Shown one piece after another: positions 10,898-21,090 of a DNA stretch of 64,000 nt. Source of the DNA: Polaromonas jejuensis NBRC 106434. Its GTDB lineage: Bacteria > Pseudomonadota > Gammaproteobacteria > Burkholderiales > Burkholderiaceae_C. The notes beneath the pieces are model-generated. The model saw only the letters and a list, made by a program, of their open reading frames with translations, ran no database searches and was not told where the DNA came from. Where the stretch lies: assembly GCF_001598235.1 (NCBI RefSeq), contig NZ_BCYO01000011.1, positions 62,001 through 126,000 on the forward strand. Direction: 5' to 3'. Every line of letters starts with the position of its first letter. Position 1 is the stretch's first letter. A program made the position numbers and the translations under genes.

Positions 10898-11605
10898 TCA
10901 GTACTTCTGGGTAGCGAGCAGGTAATTCACGCTGGTGTCGGCGCTGAGCCAATAGTGGCGCGTCAGCGGGTTATATTCCATCCCCCGGGTCAGCTGCAGA
11001 TTCAGGCCCGCAGCGCGGCAGTATGCCGCCAGCTCGCTCGGTCTGATCAATTTGGCGTATTCATGGGTGCCGCGGGGCAGCATATTAAGAACGTATTCCG
11101 CCCCAACGATGGCAAACAGAAAGGCTTTGGCGTTGCGGTTGATGGTGGAAAAGAAAACATATCCACCAGGCTTGACCAGCGCAGCGCAGGCTTTGACGAC
11201 TGAAGAGGGGTCAGGCACATGCTCCAGCATTTCCATGCAAGTGACCACATCAAAACTGCCGGGCTGCTCGACAGCCAGCGCCTCGGCACTCACTTCCCGG
11301 TACTGAACGCCTTCAGTGCAAGCTTCAAGCGCGTGAAGCTGGGCGACCTTCAGGGCCTTTGTAGCCAGATCGATGCCCAAGACATCGGCGCCTTTGCGAG
11401 CCATGGAGTCGGCCAGAATGCCGCCGCCACACCCCACATCCAGCACCCGCTTTCCGCTTAATGGCGCCAGGCTGTCTATCCAGCCGAGCCTAAGCGGGTT
11501 GATCTGGTGCAAGGGACGGAATTCGCTTTCCGTATCCCACCATCGATGGGCGAGATCAGAAAATTTCGCCAGTTCGGCGGGGTCGAAGTTATCGGTCGTA
11601 GACAT
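10898..11605 (-). CDS. ubiG: UbiG, ubiquinone biosynthesis O-methyltransferase
   Basis: A 235-residue SAM-dependent methyltransferase that performs both O-methylations in ubiquinone synthesis. The SAM-binding motif [16 protein letters not shown] is near residue 50, and [13 protein letters not shown] is the usual acidic motif II. The start [12 protein letters not shown] at 11605 is typical of betaproteobacterial UbiG; an upstream Met 13 codons earlier lies inside the ompA terminator hairpin and is rejected. The downstream gene is gph. Confidence 0.96.
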   Translation of the reverse strand: MSTTDNFDPAELAKFSDLAHRWWDTESEFRPLHQINPLRLGWIDSLAPLSGKRVLDVGCGGGILADSMARKGADVLGIDLATKALKVAQLHALEACTEGVQYREVSAEALAVEQPGSFDVVTCMEMLEHVPDPSSVVKACAALVKPGGYVFFSTINRNAKAFLFAIVGAEYVLNMLPRGTHEYAKLIRPSELAAYCRAAGLNLQLTRGMEYNPLTRHYWLSADTSVNYLLATQKY

Positions 11606-11628
11606 GAGAGCAATTATCGTTCGGGCAT

Positions 11629-11656
11629 AAAAAAACCGCGCCAAGGCGCGGTTTTT
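11629..11656. terminator. bidirectional-looking terminator after the OmpA-family gene
   Basis: The stem is ACCGCGCC / GGCGCGGT with a two-base loop, flanked by an A-run and a T-run (AAAAAAACC ... GGTTTTT). On the minus strand it follows the ompA stop by 17 bases and ends in a T-run, a good intrinsic terminator. Confidence 0.85.
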
Positions 11657-11673
11657 AAGCGATCCCGAGAGGA

Positions 11674-12309
11674 TTACTTGTTGGCGCGGGTACCAACCAC
11701 TTCGATTTCCACGCGACGGTTTTTCGCACGGCCTTCAGCGGTCTTGTTGTCAGCAACAGGCTGCTTCTTGCCCTTGCCTTCGGTGTAAACGCGGTTTTTC
11801 TCGATGCCCTTGGACACCAGATAAGCCTTGACGGCTTCCGAGCGGCGAACCGACAACTTCTGGTTGTAGGAATCGCTACCGACGGAATCGGTATGACCCA
11901 CGGCAATGATCACTTCCAGGTTGATGTCCTTGATCTTGCCAACCAGATCGTCCAGCTTGGCTTTGCCTTCTGGCTTGATCACGGACTTGTCGAAGTCAAA
12001 GAAAGCGTCAGCAGCGTAGGTAACTTTGGTTGCGGCAGGAGGAGCAACTGGGGCAGGCGCTGGAGCGGCGGCTGCAGGAGCGGCGGCGGCAGGAGCAGGA
12101 GCTGCTACGACAGGAGCAATTGCACCATCGCAACCTGGAGCTGCGGTAGCAGGCGTCCAGTTGGCATCGCGCCAGCACAATTCATTGGTACCGTTTTTCC
12201 AGACCAACTCATTGCTGCCGTTTTTCCAGTTGTCGATAGTTTGTGCACCAGCGGCGGTAACAAGCGCTGCGGAAGCAAACAACATTGCCACTTTGTTGAG
12301 TTTCTTCAT
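11674..12309 (-). CDS. OmpA-family outer-membrane/peptidoglycan-binding protein
   Basis: The 211-residue protein begins with a signal peptide (residues 1-22, ending AGA/Q). Next comes a short duplicated motif, WKNGSNELV then WKNGTNELC, and then an Ala/Pro-rich linker at about 66-94. The rest is an OmpA C-terminal domain with [37 protein letters not shown] and [12 protein letters not shown], which binds peptidoglycan. There is no eight-stranded barrel, so it resembles the short Comamonadaceae OmpA proteins. A strong Shine-Dalgarno (AGAGGAG) precedes the ATG. Confidence 0.93.
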   Translation of the reverse strand: MKKLNKVAMLFASAALVTAAGAQTIDNWKNGSNELVWKNGTNELCWRDANWTPATAAPGCDGAIAPVVAAPAPAAAAPAAAAPAPAPVAPPAATKVTYAADAFFDFDKSVIKPEGKAKLDDLVGKIKDINLEVIIAVGHTDSVGSDSYNQKLSVRRSEAVKAYLVSKGIEKNRVYTEGKGKKQPVADNKTAEGRAKNRRVEIEVVGTRANK

Positions 12310-12353
12310 GGTTCTCCTCTAGAGAAAAGCCGCAGACTTGCTGCGATTAGTAA

Positions 12354-12382
12354 TTTACACGCCGTAAGTGACCATCACTCAA
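12354..12382 (-). promoter_or_regulatory. possible sigma-70 promoter of the OmpA-family gene
   Basis: On the minus strand TTGAGT (12382-12377), 17 bases, then TGTAAA (12359-12354), about 45 bases before the ATG. The -10 box is a moderate match. The opposite gyrA promoter must also lie in this 254-base divergent region, but I cannot place it with confidence. Confidence 0.4.
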
Positions 12383-12563
12383 AGCGTTACATCAATTGTG
12401 CCATAGCCTCATGGGGCATCAAAGACGCTAGCGACTTCGTCTGACAGAGATTCAAGATTCTTTATCATTTGTTGCTACATAGCCACAAAGTGGCACTTTT
12501 AACTCAAGCCTTAAAATCATTGGCTTCCCTCAAGAAATCTTGAAAATCCCAACCAGGCCTCTC

Positions 12564-15209
12564 ATGACCCAGTTCGCCAAAGAAACCCTGCCCATCAGTC
12601 TTGAAGAGGAAATGCGAAGAAGCTATCTCGATTACGCGATGAGCGTGATCGTCGGCCGAGCGTTGCCCGATGCGCGGGATGGCCTCAAGCCGGTGCATCG
12701 GCGCGTGCTGTTTGCCATGCACGAACTGAACAACGACTGGAACCGGCCGTACAAAAAATCCGCCCGTATCGTTGGCGACGTGATAGGTAAATACCACCCG
12801 CATGGCGACAGCGCGGTGTATGACACCATCGTGCGCATGGCCCAGGACTTCTCGCTGCGCCATATGCTGGTGGATGGCCAGGGTAACTTCGGCTCGGTCG
12901 ATGGCGACGGCGCCGCGGCGATGCGGTACACGGAAATCCGTCTCGCCAAAATTGCCCACGAATTGCTGGCGGACCTCGACAAGGAAACCGTCGACTTCGG
13001 CCCCAACTACGATGGCAGCGAGCAGGAACCGCTGGTCATGCCGACCCGGCTGCCCAACCTGCTGGTCAACGGCTCCAGCGGTATCGCTGTGGGTATGGCC
13101 ACCAACATTCCGCCGCACAACCTGAATGAAGCGGTGGATGCCTGCCTCTACCTGCTGAAGAACCCCGAAGCTTCCATCGATGAACTGATGGAGATCATCC
13201 CGGCACCGGACTTCCCCACCGGCGGCATCATTTACGGCATCAACGGCGTCAAGGATGGCTACCGCACAGGCCGTGGCAAGGTGGTGATGCGCGCCAAATG
13301 CCACTTCGAGGACATCGACAAGGGCCAGCGCCAGTCCATCATCGTTGATGAACTGCCTTACCAGGTCAACAAAAAGACGCTTCAGGAGCGCATGGCCGAG
13401 CTCGTCCACGAGAAAAAAATCGAGGGCATCAGCCACATTCAGGATGAGAGCGACAAGTCCGGCATGCGCCTGGTCATCGATCTCAAGCGTGGCGAAGTGC
13501 CCGAAGTGGTGCTGAACAACCTGTACAAACAGACCCAGCTGCAAGACACATTCGGCATCAACATGGTGGCGCTGATCAACGGCCAGCCCAAACTGTGCAA
13601 CCTGAAAGACCTGATTCAGGTCTTTCTGTGGCACCGCCGCGAAGTAGTAACACGCCGCACGATCTTCATTCTGCGCAAAGCGCGTGAACGCGGCCATGTG
13701 CTGGAAGGCCTGGCGATCGCGCTGGGCAATATCGACGAATTCATCGCCATCATCCGCAATGCGCCCACACCACCGGTGGCGAAAGCCGAGCTGATGAATC
13801 GCACCTGGGACAGCAAGCTGGTGCGTGAGATGCTCACCCGTACCCGCGCCGACGGCGGCGTGGTGAATGCCGACGACTACCGCCCCGATGGGCTCGAAAA
13901 AGAATTTGGCATGGGCAGCGATGGCCTCTACAGGCTCTCCGACACGCAGACCCAGGAAATTCTGCAGATGCGCCTGCAGCGCCTGACGGGCCTGGAGCAG
14001 GACAAGATCGTGGCCGAATACAAGGAAGTCATGGCCGAGATCGACGACCTGCTCGACATCCTGGCCAAGCCGGAGCGGGTGTCCATCATCATTGGAGAAG
14101 AGCTCACGGCCATCAAGCTCGAATTTGGCCAAACCAAGCTGGGCGCGCGGCGCAGCCAGATTGAACACAGCTCGTTTGACCTCAGCACGGAAGACCTGAT
14201 CACCCCTACCGACATGGTGGTGACGCTCTCGCACACCGGCTACATCAAGAGCCAGCCCCTCTCGGAATACCGCGCCCAAAAGCGCGGGGGCCGAGGCAAA
14301 CAGGCGACGGCGACCAAGGACGACGACTGGGTCGACCAGCTGTTCATCGCCAACACGCACGATTACATCCTGTGCTTTTCCAACCGGGGCCGGCTCTACT
14401 GGCTCAAGGTATGGGAAGTTCCTGCGGGCTCGCGCGGTTCGCGCGGCCGGCCGATTGTCAATATGTTCCCCTTGCAGGAGGGTGAAAAAATCACGGTGGT
14501 GCTGCCACTGACCGGCGAGAAGCGCAGCTTCCCGGCGGATCAATATGTGTTCATGGCGACCTCCATGGGCACCGTCAAGAAGACAACACTGAACGAATTC
14601 AGCAATCCCCGCAAGGCCGGCATCATTGCCGTGGACCTGGACGATGGAGACTATCTGATCGGTGCGGCCCTCACCGATGGCCAGCACGACGTAATGCTGT
14701 TCAGCGATGGCGGCAAGGCCGTACGTTTTGATGAAAATGATGTGCGGCCCATGGGCCGTAACGCCCGGGGCGTACGCGGCATGATGCTGGAAGAGGGCCA
14801 GGGTGTCATCGCCATGCTGGTGGCAGAAGATGAGCAGCAAAGTGTGTTGACAGCCACCCAGAATGGTTATGGCAAGCGCACCTCCATCACCGAATACACG
14901 CGCCATGGCCGCGGCACCAAGGGCATGATCGCCATCCAGCAAAGCGAGCGCAATGGCAAGGTCGTTGCGGCGACGCTGGTTCACACCGACGATGAAATCA
15001 TGCTCATCACCGACAAGGGTGTGCTGGTTCGTACGCGCGTCAGCGAAATCCGCGAGATGGGCAGGGCCACCCAGGGCGTGACGCTCATTGGCCTCGACGA
15101 AGGCTCACAATTGAGTGGCCTCCAGCGCATCGTCGAGAATGACGCCACGCTCGACGACACCGAAACCGACGCCGGCAAAGACGCCTCCAACCCGGAAAGC
15201 AATTCATGA
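12564..15209 (+). CDS. gyrA: DNA gyrase subunit A
   Basis: An 881-residue type II topoisomerase subunit that cuts and rejoins DNA. The quinolone-resistance region [19 protein letters not shown] is wild type in pattern, with Ser and Asp/Glu-type positions present. The catalytic Tyr lies in [11 protein letters not shown]. The C-terminal beta-pinwheel includes the GyrA box [10 protein letters not shown]. The frame opens eight codons earlier, but [20 protein letters not shown] at 12564 is the usual N-terminus. It heads a run of overlapping genes on the plus strand. Confidence 0.97.
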   Translation: MTQFAKETLPISLEEEMRRSYLDYAMSVIVGRALPDARDGLKPVHRRVLFAMHELNNDWNRPYKKSARIVGDVIGKYHPHGDSAVYDTIVRMAQDFSLRHMLVDGQGNFGSVDGDGAAAMRYTEIRLAKIAHELLADLDKETVDFGPNYDGSEQEPLVMPTRLPNLLVNGSSGIAVGMATNIPPHNLNEAVDACLYLLKNPEASIDELMEIIPAPDFPTGGIIYGINGVKDGYRTGRGKVVMRAKCHFEDIDKGQRQSIIVDELPYQVNKKTLQERMAELVHEKKIEGISHIQDESDKSGMRLVIDLKRGEVPEVVLNNLYKQTQLQDTFGINMVALINGQPKLCNLKDLIQVFLWHRREVVTRRTIFILRKARERGHVLEGLAIALGNIDEFIAIIRNAPTPPVAKAELMNRTWDSKLVREMLTRTRADGGVVNADDYRPDGLEKEFGMGSDGLYRLSDTQTQEILQMRLQRLTGLEQDKIVAEYKEVMAEIDDLLDILAKPERVSIIIGEELTAIKLEFGQTKLGARRSQIEHSSFDLSTEDLITPTDMVVTLSHTGYIKSQPLSEYRAQKRGGRGKQATATKDDDWVDQLFIANTHDYILCFSNRGRLYWLKVWEVPAGSRGSRGRPIVNMFPLQEGEKITVVLPLTGEKRSFPADQYVFMATSMGTVKKTTLNEFSNPRKAGIIAVDLDDGDYLIGAALTDGQHDVMLFSDGGKAVRFDENDVRPMGRNARGVRGMMLEEGQGVIAMLVAEDEQQSVLTATQNGYGKRTSITEYTRHGRGTKGMIAIQQSERNGKVVAATLVHTDDEIMLITDKGVLVRTRVSEIREMGRATQGVTLIGLDEGSQLSGLQRIVENDATLDDTETDAGKDASNPESNS

Positions 15210-15787
15210 AAAAACTGATCACCACGATGGCAATCACGGCTCTTGCTGGCCTTGCCAGTTCCACCGCGCTTCATGCGCAGACGCCAGATGCAAAAACCGA
15301 ATGGGCAACGAAAGTTGTCGCCCTTCAACAGGGTCCTGAACTTGACCGGCTGGTGGCCCAACTTGCAGGCAGCACAACCCAGGACCTGATCGCCAATTGG
15401 GGCCCGAAACTCGAAGCGAATGTGCCCAAGGCCAAACAGCAAAAGGCCTCGGAAGAACTGAATGTCGAGCTCAAGAAATATACCCAGGACACCAACCAGC
15501 TGATTGGCAAGCAGGTCAAAAAAGTGAGCACAGACGTGCTGGTACCGGCGTATGCAGAGCGCTTCACCCTGGAAGAGCTCAAACAGATCGCCGCGTTTTT
15601 TGAATCCCCGGCCATCAAGAAATACCAGACCACGGCGCCAGAACTTGGCAATGTCTTCATCCAGAAACTGATCGACGCGTCGCGCGCCGATGTGCAGGCG
15701 CGCGCCAAGCAGTTCGATGACGCGGCGCTCAAAATTGTCGGCAGCGCTCCTGCGGCACCCGCGGCGGGCAAGCCGGCCAAGAAATGA
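15206..15787 (+). CDS. exported DUF2059-family protein
   Basis: A 193-residue protein with a Lys-rich start, a hydrophobic core and an AHAQ-like cleavage site near residue 25, so it is probably periplasmic. The region around residues 115-160 ([30 protein letters not shown]) carries the pattern of DUF2059, with helical repeats of unknown function. The C-terminus is an Ala/Pro/Lys tail. Its ATG overlaps the gyrA stop by four bases (ATGA), and its own stop overlaps the serC start, so the three genes are translationally coupled. Confidence 0.85.
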   Translation: MKKLITTMAITALAGLASSTALHAQTPDAKTEWATKVVALQQGPELDRLVAQLAGSTTQDLIANWGPKLEANVPKAKQQKASEELNVELKKYTQDTNQLIGKQVKKVSTDVLVPAYAERFTLEELKQIAAFFESPAIKKYQTTAPELGNVFIQKLIDASRADVQARAKQFDDAALKIVGSAPAAPAAGKPAKK

Positions 15788-16890
15788 CCCGGCCTTTCAA
15801 TTTTTCGGCCGGCCCCGCCAATTTGCCTGAGGAGGTTTTACAGCAGGCGGCCGCCGAAATGCTGGACTGGCACGGCAGCGGCATGGGCGTCATGGAGATG
15901 AGCCACCGCGGCAAGGAATTCATCTCCATTTACGAAAATGCAGAGGCCGATTTTCGGTCGCTGATGGCCGTCCCGAACAACTTCAAGATCCTGTTCATGC
16001 AGGGCGGCGGGCTCGCAGAAAATGCGATTGTTCCGCTCAATCTTTCACGCGGCGCTTCGGCGGACTTCATCGTGACCGGCAGCTGGAGCGACAAGTCGCA
16101 AAAGGAAGCGCGCAAATACTGCGACGTGCAGGTTGCCGCCACCAATGAAAGCAGCGGCCACACCAGCCTGCCGGCTGCAGCCACCTGGCAGCTGCGGCGC
16201 GAGGCCAGCTATGTGCACGTTTGCACCAACGAAACCATACACGGCGTGGAGTTTCATGCCCTGCCTGACCTGAAGGCCCTGGGAAGCGATGCGCCGCTGG
16301 TCATCGATTTCTCCTCCCATGTGGCATCCAGGCCGGTCGACTGGTCCAGGGTTGGCCTGGCTTTTGGCGGCGCGCAGAAAAACCTGGGGCCTGCCGGGGT
16401 GACCCTGGTGGTTGTGCGTGAAGATTTGCTCGGCCATGCGCTGCCCGCATGCCCCAGCGCCTTCAACTACAAAATCGTGGCCGACAGCGAATCCATGTAC
16501 AACACGCCGCCGACGTATGCCATCTATATCGCCGGCCTCACCTTTCAATGGCTCAAGCGCCAGAAGGAAGGCGAGTTGGCAGGCATCGCCGCCATGGAAC
16601 AGCGCAACCAGACCAAGGCACAGCGACTTTATGAGGCCATCGACCAGTCCCAGTTCTATGTGAACAAGGTCGACAAGGAATGCCGCTCACGCATGAACGT
16701 GCCCTTTTTCCTGCGTGACGAATCGCGCAATGAGGCCTTCCTCGCTGGTGCAAAAATGCGCGGCCTGTTGCAGCTCAAGGGCCACAAATCCGTCGGCGGC
16801 ATGCGCGCCAGCATCTACAACGCCATGCCGATGGCGGGCGTCGAGGCGCTGATTGACTACATGCAAGAATTCGAACAAAAACTCGCCTGA
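15784..16890 (+). CDS. serC: phosphoserine aminotransferase
   Basis: This 368-residue PLP enzyme converts 3-phosphohydroxypyruvate to phosphoserine and also serves pyridoxine synthesis. It begins [18 protein letters not shown], carries [15 protein letters not shown] with the PLP-binding Lys, and ends with [15 protein letters not shown], the SerC signature. It overlaps the previous gene by four bases and is followed by pheA with a one-base gap. This is the conserved betaproteobacterial serC-pheA pairing. Confidence 0.97.
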   Translation: MTRPFNFSAGPANLPEEVLQQAAAEMLDWHGSGMGVMEMSHRGKEFISIYENAEADFRSLMAVPNNFKILFMQGGGLAENAIVPLNLSRGASADFIVTGSWSDKSQKEARKYCDVQVAATNESSGHTSLPAAATWQLRREASYVHVCTNETIHGVEFHALPDLKALGSDAPLVIDFSSHVASRPVDWSRVGLAFGGAQKNLGPAGVTLVVVREDLLGHALPACPSAFNYKIVADSESMYNTPPTYAIYIAGLTFQWLKRQKEGELAGIAAMEQRNQTKAQRLYEAIDQSQFYVNKVDKECRSRMNVPFFLRDESRNEAFLAGAKMRGLLQLKGHKSVGGMRASIYNAMPMAGVEALIDYMQEFEQKLA

Positions 16891-16891
16891 A

Positions 16892-17974
16892 ATGACTGCC
16901 AAACTTGCCGATTTGCGCGCCCGGATTGACGCCCTGGACAAAGAACTGCTAACCCTCCTGAACCGCCGCGCGCAGGTCGCCGAGCAGGTCGGCGAAGTGA
17001 AAAAGCATGAAGGTTCGTCCTTCTTCCGCCCCGACCGGGTCGCTCAGGTGATCGAGAAGATTCAGCAGGCCAACCAGGGCCCGCTGAAAAATGAACATGT
17101 GGCGGCCGTCTGGCGTGAAATCATGTCGGCCTGCCTGGCGCTTGAAGCACCGATGCGTGTGGCCTATTTGGGCCCGGCAGGCACCTTCAGCGAAGAGGCC
17201 GTTCTGCAGTTTTTCGGCGCCAGCATCGAGCATGTGGCCTGCCCCAGCATCGATGAAGTGTTTCGTGCTACCGCAGCCGGTAGCGCCTCTTATGGCGTGG
17301 TGCCTCTGGAAAACTCCAATGAGGGCGTGGTCGCGCGCTCACTGGACCTGCTGCTGAACACGCCGCTGCACATCGTGGGCGAAGTCAGCCTGATGATCAA
17401 GCACAATCTGTTGCGTCAGTCCGACTCCCTGGAGGGCATCGAGGCGGTGTATGCACATCCCCAAGCCTTGGCGCAATGCCAGGGCTGGCTGAGCAAGCAC
17501 CTGCCCCATGCGGAACGCCGGGCAGCATCGAGCAACGCTGAAGGCGCCCGCCTGGCCACGACGAACCCCGCCTGGGCCGGCATCGCCAGTGAGCGCGCGG
17601 CCAACCTGTTCAGCCTGCACGTGGCCGCCCCCGCCATTCAGGACGATGCCTTCAACCGCACGCGCTTTGCCGTCATCTGCCTGCCGCAGACGCTGCCAAC
17701 GCCACCCGCCTCGGGCAAGGATTGCATCAGCCTGGTGGTGTCTGTGCCCAACCGTCCGGGCGCCGTGCACGACCTGCTGGTTCCGCTCAAGACCCACGGC
17801 GTTTCCATGACCCGCTTCGAATCGCGTCCGGCCCGCTCCGGCCAGTGGGAATACTATTTTTATATCGACCTGCAAGGCCATCCATCGCAGGGCCACGTCA
17901 AAGCGGCGCTGGCTGATCTGCAGCAGCTTTGCGCGTTTTACAAAGTCCTGGGGGTCTATCCCGTCAGCGATTGA
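16892..17974 (+). CDS. pheA: chorismate mutase / prephenate dehydratase
   Basis: The 360-residue bifunctional enzyme leads to phenylalanine. Residues 1-90 form an AroQ-type chorismate mutase (LRARIDALDKELLTLLNRRA). A prephenate dehydratase domain starts at about 95 (VAYLGPAGTFSEEA, VVPLENSNEGVVARSLDLL). A C-terminal ACT domain carries the phenylalanine-binding pattern near ESRPARSGQWEYYFYID. The preferred start MTAKLADLRARID lies just after the serC stop. Confidence 0.97.
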   Translation: MTAKLADLRARIDALDKELLTLLNRRAQVAEQVGEVKKHEGSSFFRPDRVAQVIEKIQQANQGPLKNEHVAAVWREIMSACLALEAPMRVAYLGPAGTFSEEAVLQFFGASIEHVACPSIDEVFRATAAGSASYGVVPLENSNEGVVARSLDLLLNTPLHIVGEVSLMIKHNLLRQSDSLEGIEAVYAHPQALAQCQGWLSKHLPHAERRAASSNAEGARLATTNPAWAGIASERAANLFSLHVAAPAIQDDAFNRTRFAVICLPQTLPTPPASGKDCISLVVSVPNRPGAVHDLLVPLKTHGVSMTRFESRPARSGQWEYYFYIDLQGHPSQGHVKAALADLQQLCAFYKVLGVYPVSD

Positions 17975-18034
17975 TGCGGGTTGATCCGGAAATGTCGGCT
18001 TCATGCAACGATTACAACAACATCAGATCACTTC

Positions 18035-18913
18035 ATGTTTGAACAATTAGGTCTCATTGGGTGCGGCCTGATGGGTGGCTCATTTGCACTGGCGCTCAAG
18101 CGAGCCGGCCTGGTCAAACGCATCGTCGGTTACAGCAAGTCGCCCTCCACCACGGAACGCGCCCGCCAGATGGGCGTGATCGACGTGGAAGCGCCCTCCG
18201 CCCTGCTGGCGGTTTCGGGTGCCGATATCGTGCTGCTGGCCGTGCCGGTGTCGGCCACCGAAGCCACCTTCAAGGCCATCCGCCACCTGGTGGGGCCCAA
18301 CACGCTGGTCATGGATGTGGGCTCCACCAAACGCGATGTCGTCGATGCAGCCAGGCGCGTCCTGCGCGACAGCGTCGGTTCCTTTGTGCCATGTCACCCC
18401 ATCACCGGCAAGGAGGTCTCCGGCGTCGAACACGCCGACGTGGATCTTTACACCGGCAAGCAGGTCATCCTGACACCCATTGAGCGCACCCTCACCGCGC
18501 AGCTGCAAAAGGCCAGCGATGTATGGACAGCCCTGGGCTGCCACGTGATCAAGATGTCGCCGCAGGCACACGATGCGGCCTACGCAGCGGTCAGTCACCT
18601 GCCGCACCTGATTGCGTTCGCCCTGATCAACGGCATCATGGGCCAGGACCATGGCAAAGACTACATGTCGCTGGCCGGTCCCGGCTTTCGTGACTTCACC
18701 CGCATTGCGGCCAGCGATCCGCAGATGTGGCGCGACATCCTGATCGCCAACCGCGAAGAACTGCTGGCGCAGTCCAAAATTTTCCAGCAAACCCTGCAGT
18801 CCCTCGAACAGCTGATTTCCAGCGGCAGCGGTGATGTGCTGGAGGTCCTGATCGAGCAAGCCAGTGAGTCGCGCGCCCACTGGCGCATGTCCTCGCACAA
18901 ATCACAAAAGTAA
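18035..18913 (+). CDS. tyrA: prephenate dehydrogenase
   Basis: The 292-residue NAD-dependent enzyme forms 4-hydroxyphenylpyruvate for tyrosine. The Rossmann motif [16 protein letters not shown] is at the N-terminus, and [24 protein letters not shown] and [10 protein letters not shown] are typical TyrA motifs. The frame opens 18 codons earlier, but [11 protein letters not shown] is the usual start. The histidinol-phosphate-type aminotransferase often found between pheA and tyrA in related bacteria is missing; only 60 bases separate the two genes here. Confidence 0.95.
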   Translation: MFEQLGLIGCGLMGGSFALALKRAGLVKRIVGYSKSPSTTERARQMGVIDVEAPSALLAVSGADIVLLAVPVSATEATFKAIRHLVGPNTLVMDVGSTKRDVVDAARRVLRDSVGSFVPCHPITGKEVSGVEHADVDLYTGKQVILTPIERTLTAQLQKASDVWTALGCHVIKMSPQAHDAAYAAVSHLPHLIAFALINGIMGQDHGKDYMSLAGPGFRDFTRIAASDPQMWRDILIANREELLAQSKIFQQTLQSLEQLISSGSGDVLEVLIEQASESRAHWRMSSHKSQK

Positions 18914-18923
18914 GCCACGGCCC

Positions 18924-20939
18924 ATGTTCGATACTGAATTCCTGGATATTCCACCGCTGGCCAGGGCAGGAGGCACGGTACGGCTGCCTGGCTCCAAAAG
19001 CATTTCCAACCGCGTCCTGCTGCTGGCCGCCCTGAGCGAGGGCGAAACCACGGTGCATGACCTGCTGGCCTCCGACGACACGGCCGTGATGCTGACGGCG
19101 CTAAAGCGGCTGGGCTGCAGCGTCAGGCAGGACGGCGATACCGCGGTGATTGGCGGACTCGGTGGCCGGCTCGTGCAGCGCAAGGCCACGCTGTTCATGG
19201 GCAATGCCGGCACGGCCATGCGGCCGCTGACCGCCGCGCTGGCCCTGCTGGGCGGAGAATTCGAACTGTCGGGTGTGCCGCGCATGCACGAGCGCCCTAT
19301 CGGCGACCTGGTCGATGCGCTCAGGCAACTCGGCTGTGCCATCGACTACATCGGCAACGAAGGCTTTCCGCCACTGCGCCTGCGTCCCGGACAGCTGAAA
19401 CTGGATGCGCCAATTCAGGTGCGCGGCGATGTTTCAAGCCAGTTTCTGACGGCCCTGCTGATGGCGCTGCCGCTGGTGGCCAGCCGCGACATTCAAATCG
19501 ACGTGGTGGGCGAACTGATTTCCCGCCCCTACATCGAGATCACGCTCAACCTGCTCAAACGCTTCGGCATCCATGTCCAGCGCCCGGCGGGTGCAGACAG
19601 CTGGCAGCGCTTTACCATTCCGGCCGGCAGCCGCTACCAGTCGCCGGGGGAAATCCACGTCGAAGGCGACGCCTCTTCTGCTAGCTATTTCATAGCACTT
19701 GGCGCAATTGCAGAGAGCGCTGCAGGCCAAAATAGCATAGAAATCCTGGGTGTGGGCGCAGACTCCATTCAGGGCGATATCCGCTTCGTGGAAGCCGCCC
19801 GTTTGATGGGCGCGCAGATCGACAGCAGCCCCAACTCGCTGCGCATTTCGCGCGGCAAGCCGGGCCAGGGATGGCCGCTCAAGGCCATCGATCTGGACTG
19901 CAACCACATCCCCGATGCGGCCATGACCCTGGCCGTGATGGCGCTTTACGCCGACGGCACCACCACCTTGCGCAATATCGCCAGCTGGCGCGTCAAGGAA
20001 ACCGACCGCATCGCCGCGATGGCCTGCGAGCTGCAAAAACTGGGCGCCACGGTGGAAGAGGGGGCGGATTACCTCAAGATCACGCCGCCGGCGCAGCGCG
20101 CCGACTGGAAAACCGCCCCGATTCACACCTACGACGACCACCGGGTGGCCATGTGCTTCTCGCTGGCGGCCTTCAACCCGGCGCAGTTGCCGGTCCGGCT
20201 TCTTGATCCCAAGTGCGTCGCCAAGACCTTCCCGGACTACTTCGAAGCCCTGTTTGCTGTGACCGAAGCCGACACCGCGTGCATTCCCGTGATTTGCGTG
20301 GACGGCCCGACGGCTTCCGGCAAGGGCAGCCTTGCCGCCTTGACCGCCCAGCGACTCGGTTACCACTTTCTCGATTCAGGCGCCCTGTACCGCGTCAGCG
20401 CCTTTGCCGCGACGCGTGCCGGCGTTTCGCTGGATGATGCTGCCGGTGTGGCACGGATTGCACGCGCCCTGCCGGTCCAGTTCGAGGGTGACCGCGTTTT
20501 CCTGGCGGACGAAGACGTTTCAGAGGCCATCCGTACCGAAGCCGGGGGTATGGCCGCCTCAAAAGTATCAGCCCACCCCGAGGTTCGGGCTGCCTTGCTG
20601 GCGCTCCAGCACGGGTTCCGCCAACTGCCTGGCCTGGTGGCCGACGGCCGGGACATGGGAACCATCGTATTTCCCGATGCCCCGCTCAAAATATACCTGA
20701 CAGCGAGCGCCCGGCACCGCGCCGAACGCCGGCATAAGCAATTGATTTCAAAGGGAAATTCGACTACAATTGTGAGGATTCAGCAAGATCTAGAGGCCAG
20801 GGATGCCCGCGACATGTCCAGGCCAGTCGCTCCTCTGAAACCTGCTGATGACGCCCGCCTGCTGGACAACTCTGATTTGTCGATTGAAGAATCGGCCGAC
20901 CAGGTGATTGGCTGGTGGCAAGGCACCCGGCCCTTCTGA
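18924..20939 (+). CDS. aroA-cmk: EPSP synthase / cytidylate kinase fusion
   Basis: A single 671-residue frame joins two enzymes. Residues 1-445 are 5-enolpyruvylshikimate-3-phosphate synthase, with [10 protein letters not shown] at 21-30, [12 protein letters not shown] near 95 and RVKETDRI. Residues from about 452 are cytidylate kinase, with P-loop [10 protein letters not shown] near 460, [22 protein letters not shown] and the ARDARDMSR segment. The two activities belong to aromatic amino-acid synthesis and CMP phosphorylation, and no stop or start separates them. Such fusions are known in Comamonadaceae. Around residues 253-272 the coding sequence coincides with a dispersed palindromic repeat (19681-19739). 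Confidence 0.96.
   Translation: MFDTEFLDIPPLARAGGTVRLPGSKSISNRVLLLAALSEGETTVHDLLASDDTAVMLTALKRLGCSVRQDGDTAVIGGLGGRLVQRKATLFMGNAGTAMRPLTAALALLGGEFELSGVPRMHERPIGDLVDALRQLGCAIDYIGNEGFPPLRLRPGQLKLDAPIQVRGDVSSQFLTALLMALPLVASRDIQIDVVGELISRPYIEITLNLLKRFGIHVQRPAGADSWQRFTIPAGSRYQSPGEIHVEGDASSASYFIALGAIAESAAGQNSIEILGVGADSIQGDIRFVEAARLMGAQIDSSPNSLRISRGKPGQGWPLKAIDLDCNHIPDAAMTLAVMALYADGTTTLRNIASWRVKETDRIAAMACELQKLGATVEEGADYLKITPPAQRADWKTAPIHTYDDHRVAMCFSLAAFNPAQLPVRLLDPKCVAKTFPDYFEALFAVTEADTACIPVICVDGPTASGKGSLAALTAQRLGYHFLDSGALYRVSAFAATRAGVSLDDAAGVARIARALPVQFEGDRVFLADEDVSEAIRTEAGGMAASKVSAHPEVRAALLALQHGFRQLPGLVADGRDMGTIVFPDAPLKIYLTASARHRAERRHKQLISKGNSTTIVRIQQDLEARDARDMSRPVAPLKPADDARLLDNSDLSIEESADQVIGWWQGTRPF
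19681..19739. repeat. GCTAT...ATAGC composite repeat (family 2) inside aroA
   Basis: AGCTATTTCATAGC, then GCGCAATTGCAGAGAGCGC, then AGGCCAAAATAGC: the same order of blocks as the intergenic copies at 33967, 34584, 38800 and 53747 (palindrome, second imperfect palindrome, then AGGC-AAAA). It is read in frame and replaces a variable loop of EPSP synthase. Confidence 0.6.
20742..20770 (+). promoter_or_regulatory. promoter inside cmk, probably for rpsA
   Basis: TTGATT, exactly 17 bases, then TACAAT, with good matches to both sigma-70 boxes. It lies in the cytidylate kinase part of the fusion about 320 bases upstream of rpsA. In E. coli rpsA is likewise transcribed partly from promoters within cmk. 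Confidence 0.6.
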
Positions 20940-21031
20940 CCCCCGACGCGCACCCTGCGCTTGGGTCAGCAGGTTCCCTAACGTAACCCGCGGTCTTATC
21001 ACTCGTTTGCCCGCACAAAACCGCCGCAAGC

Positions 21032-21060
21032 AGCTATAAAAACAATAGCAATTTCGCTAT
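21032..21060. repeat. short GCTAT/ATAGC repeat upstream of rpsA
   Basis: AGCTATAAAAACAATAGC followed by AATTTCGCTAT lies in the rpsA leader, 31 bases before the ATG. It can fold into alternative hairpins and may influence rpsA translation, which is self-regulated in other bacteria. Confidence 0.55.
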
Positions 21061-21090
21061 TGGAACCCTGTTCTGTGGATTAGGAAAATC

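Noticed and set aside
12481..12493. GCCACAAAGTGGC hairpin as a gyrA regulatory site
   Set aside because: Five-base stem only, likely chance; no promoter could be fixed around it.
12504..14984. 826-codon open frame on the minus strand opposite gyrA
   Set aside because: It is the antisense shadow of a highly conserved GyrA frame; the translation is His/Gln/Asp-rich with no recognisable domain.
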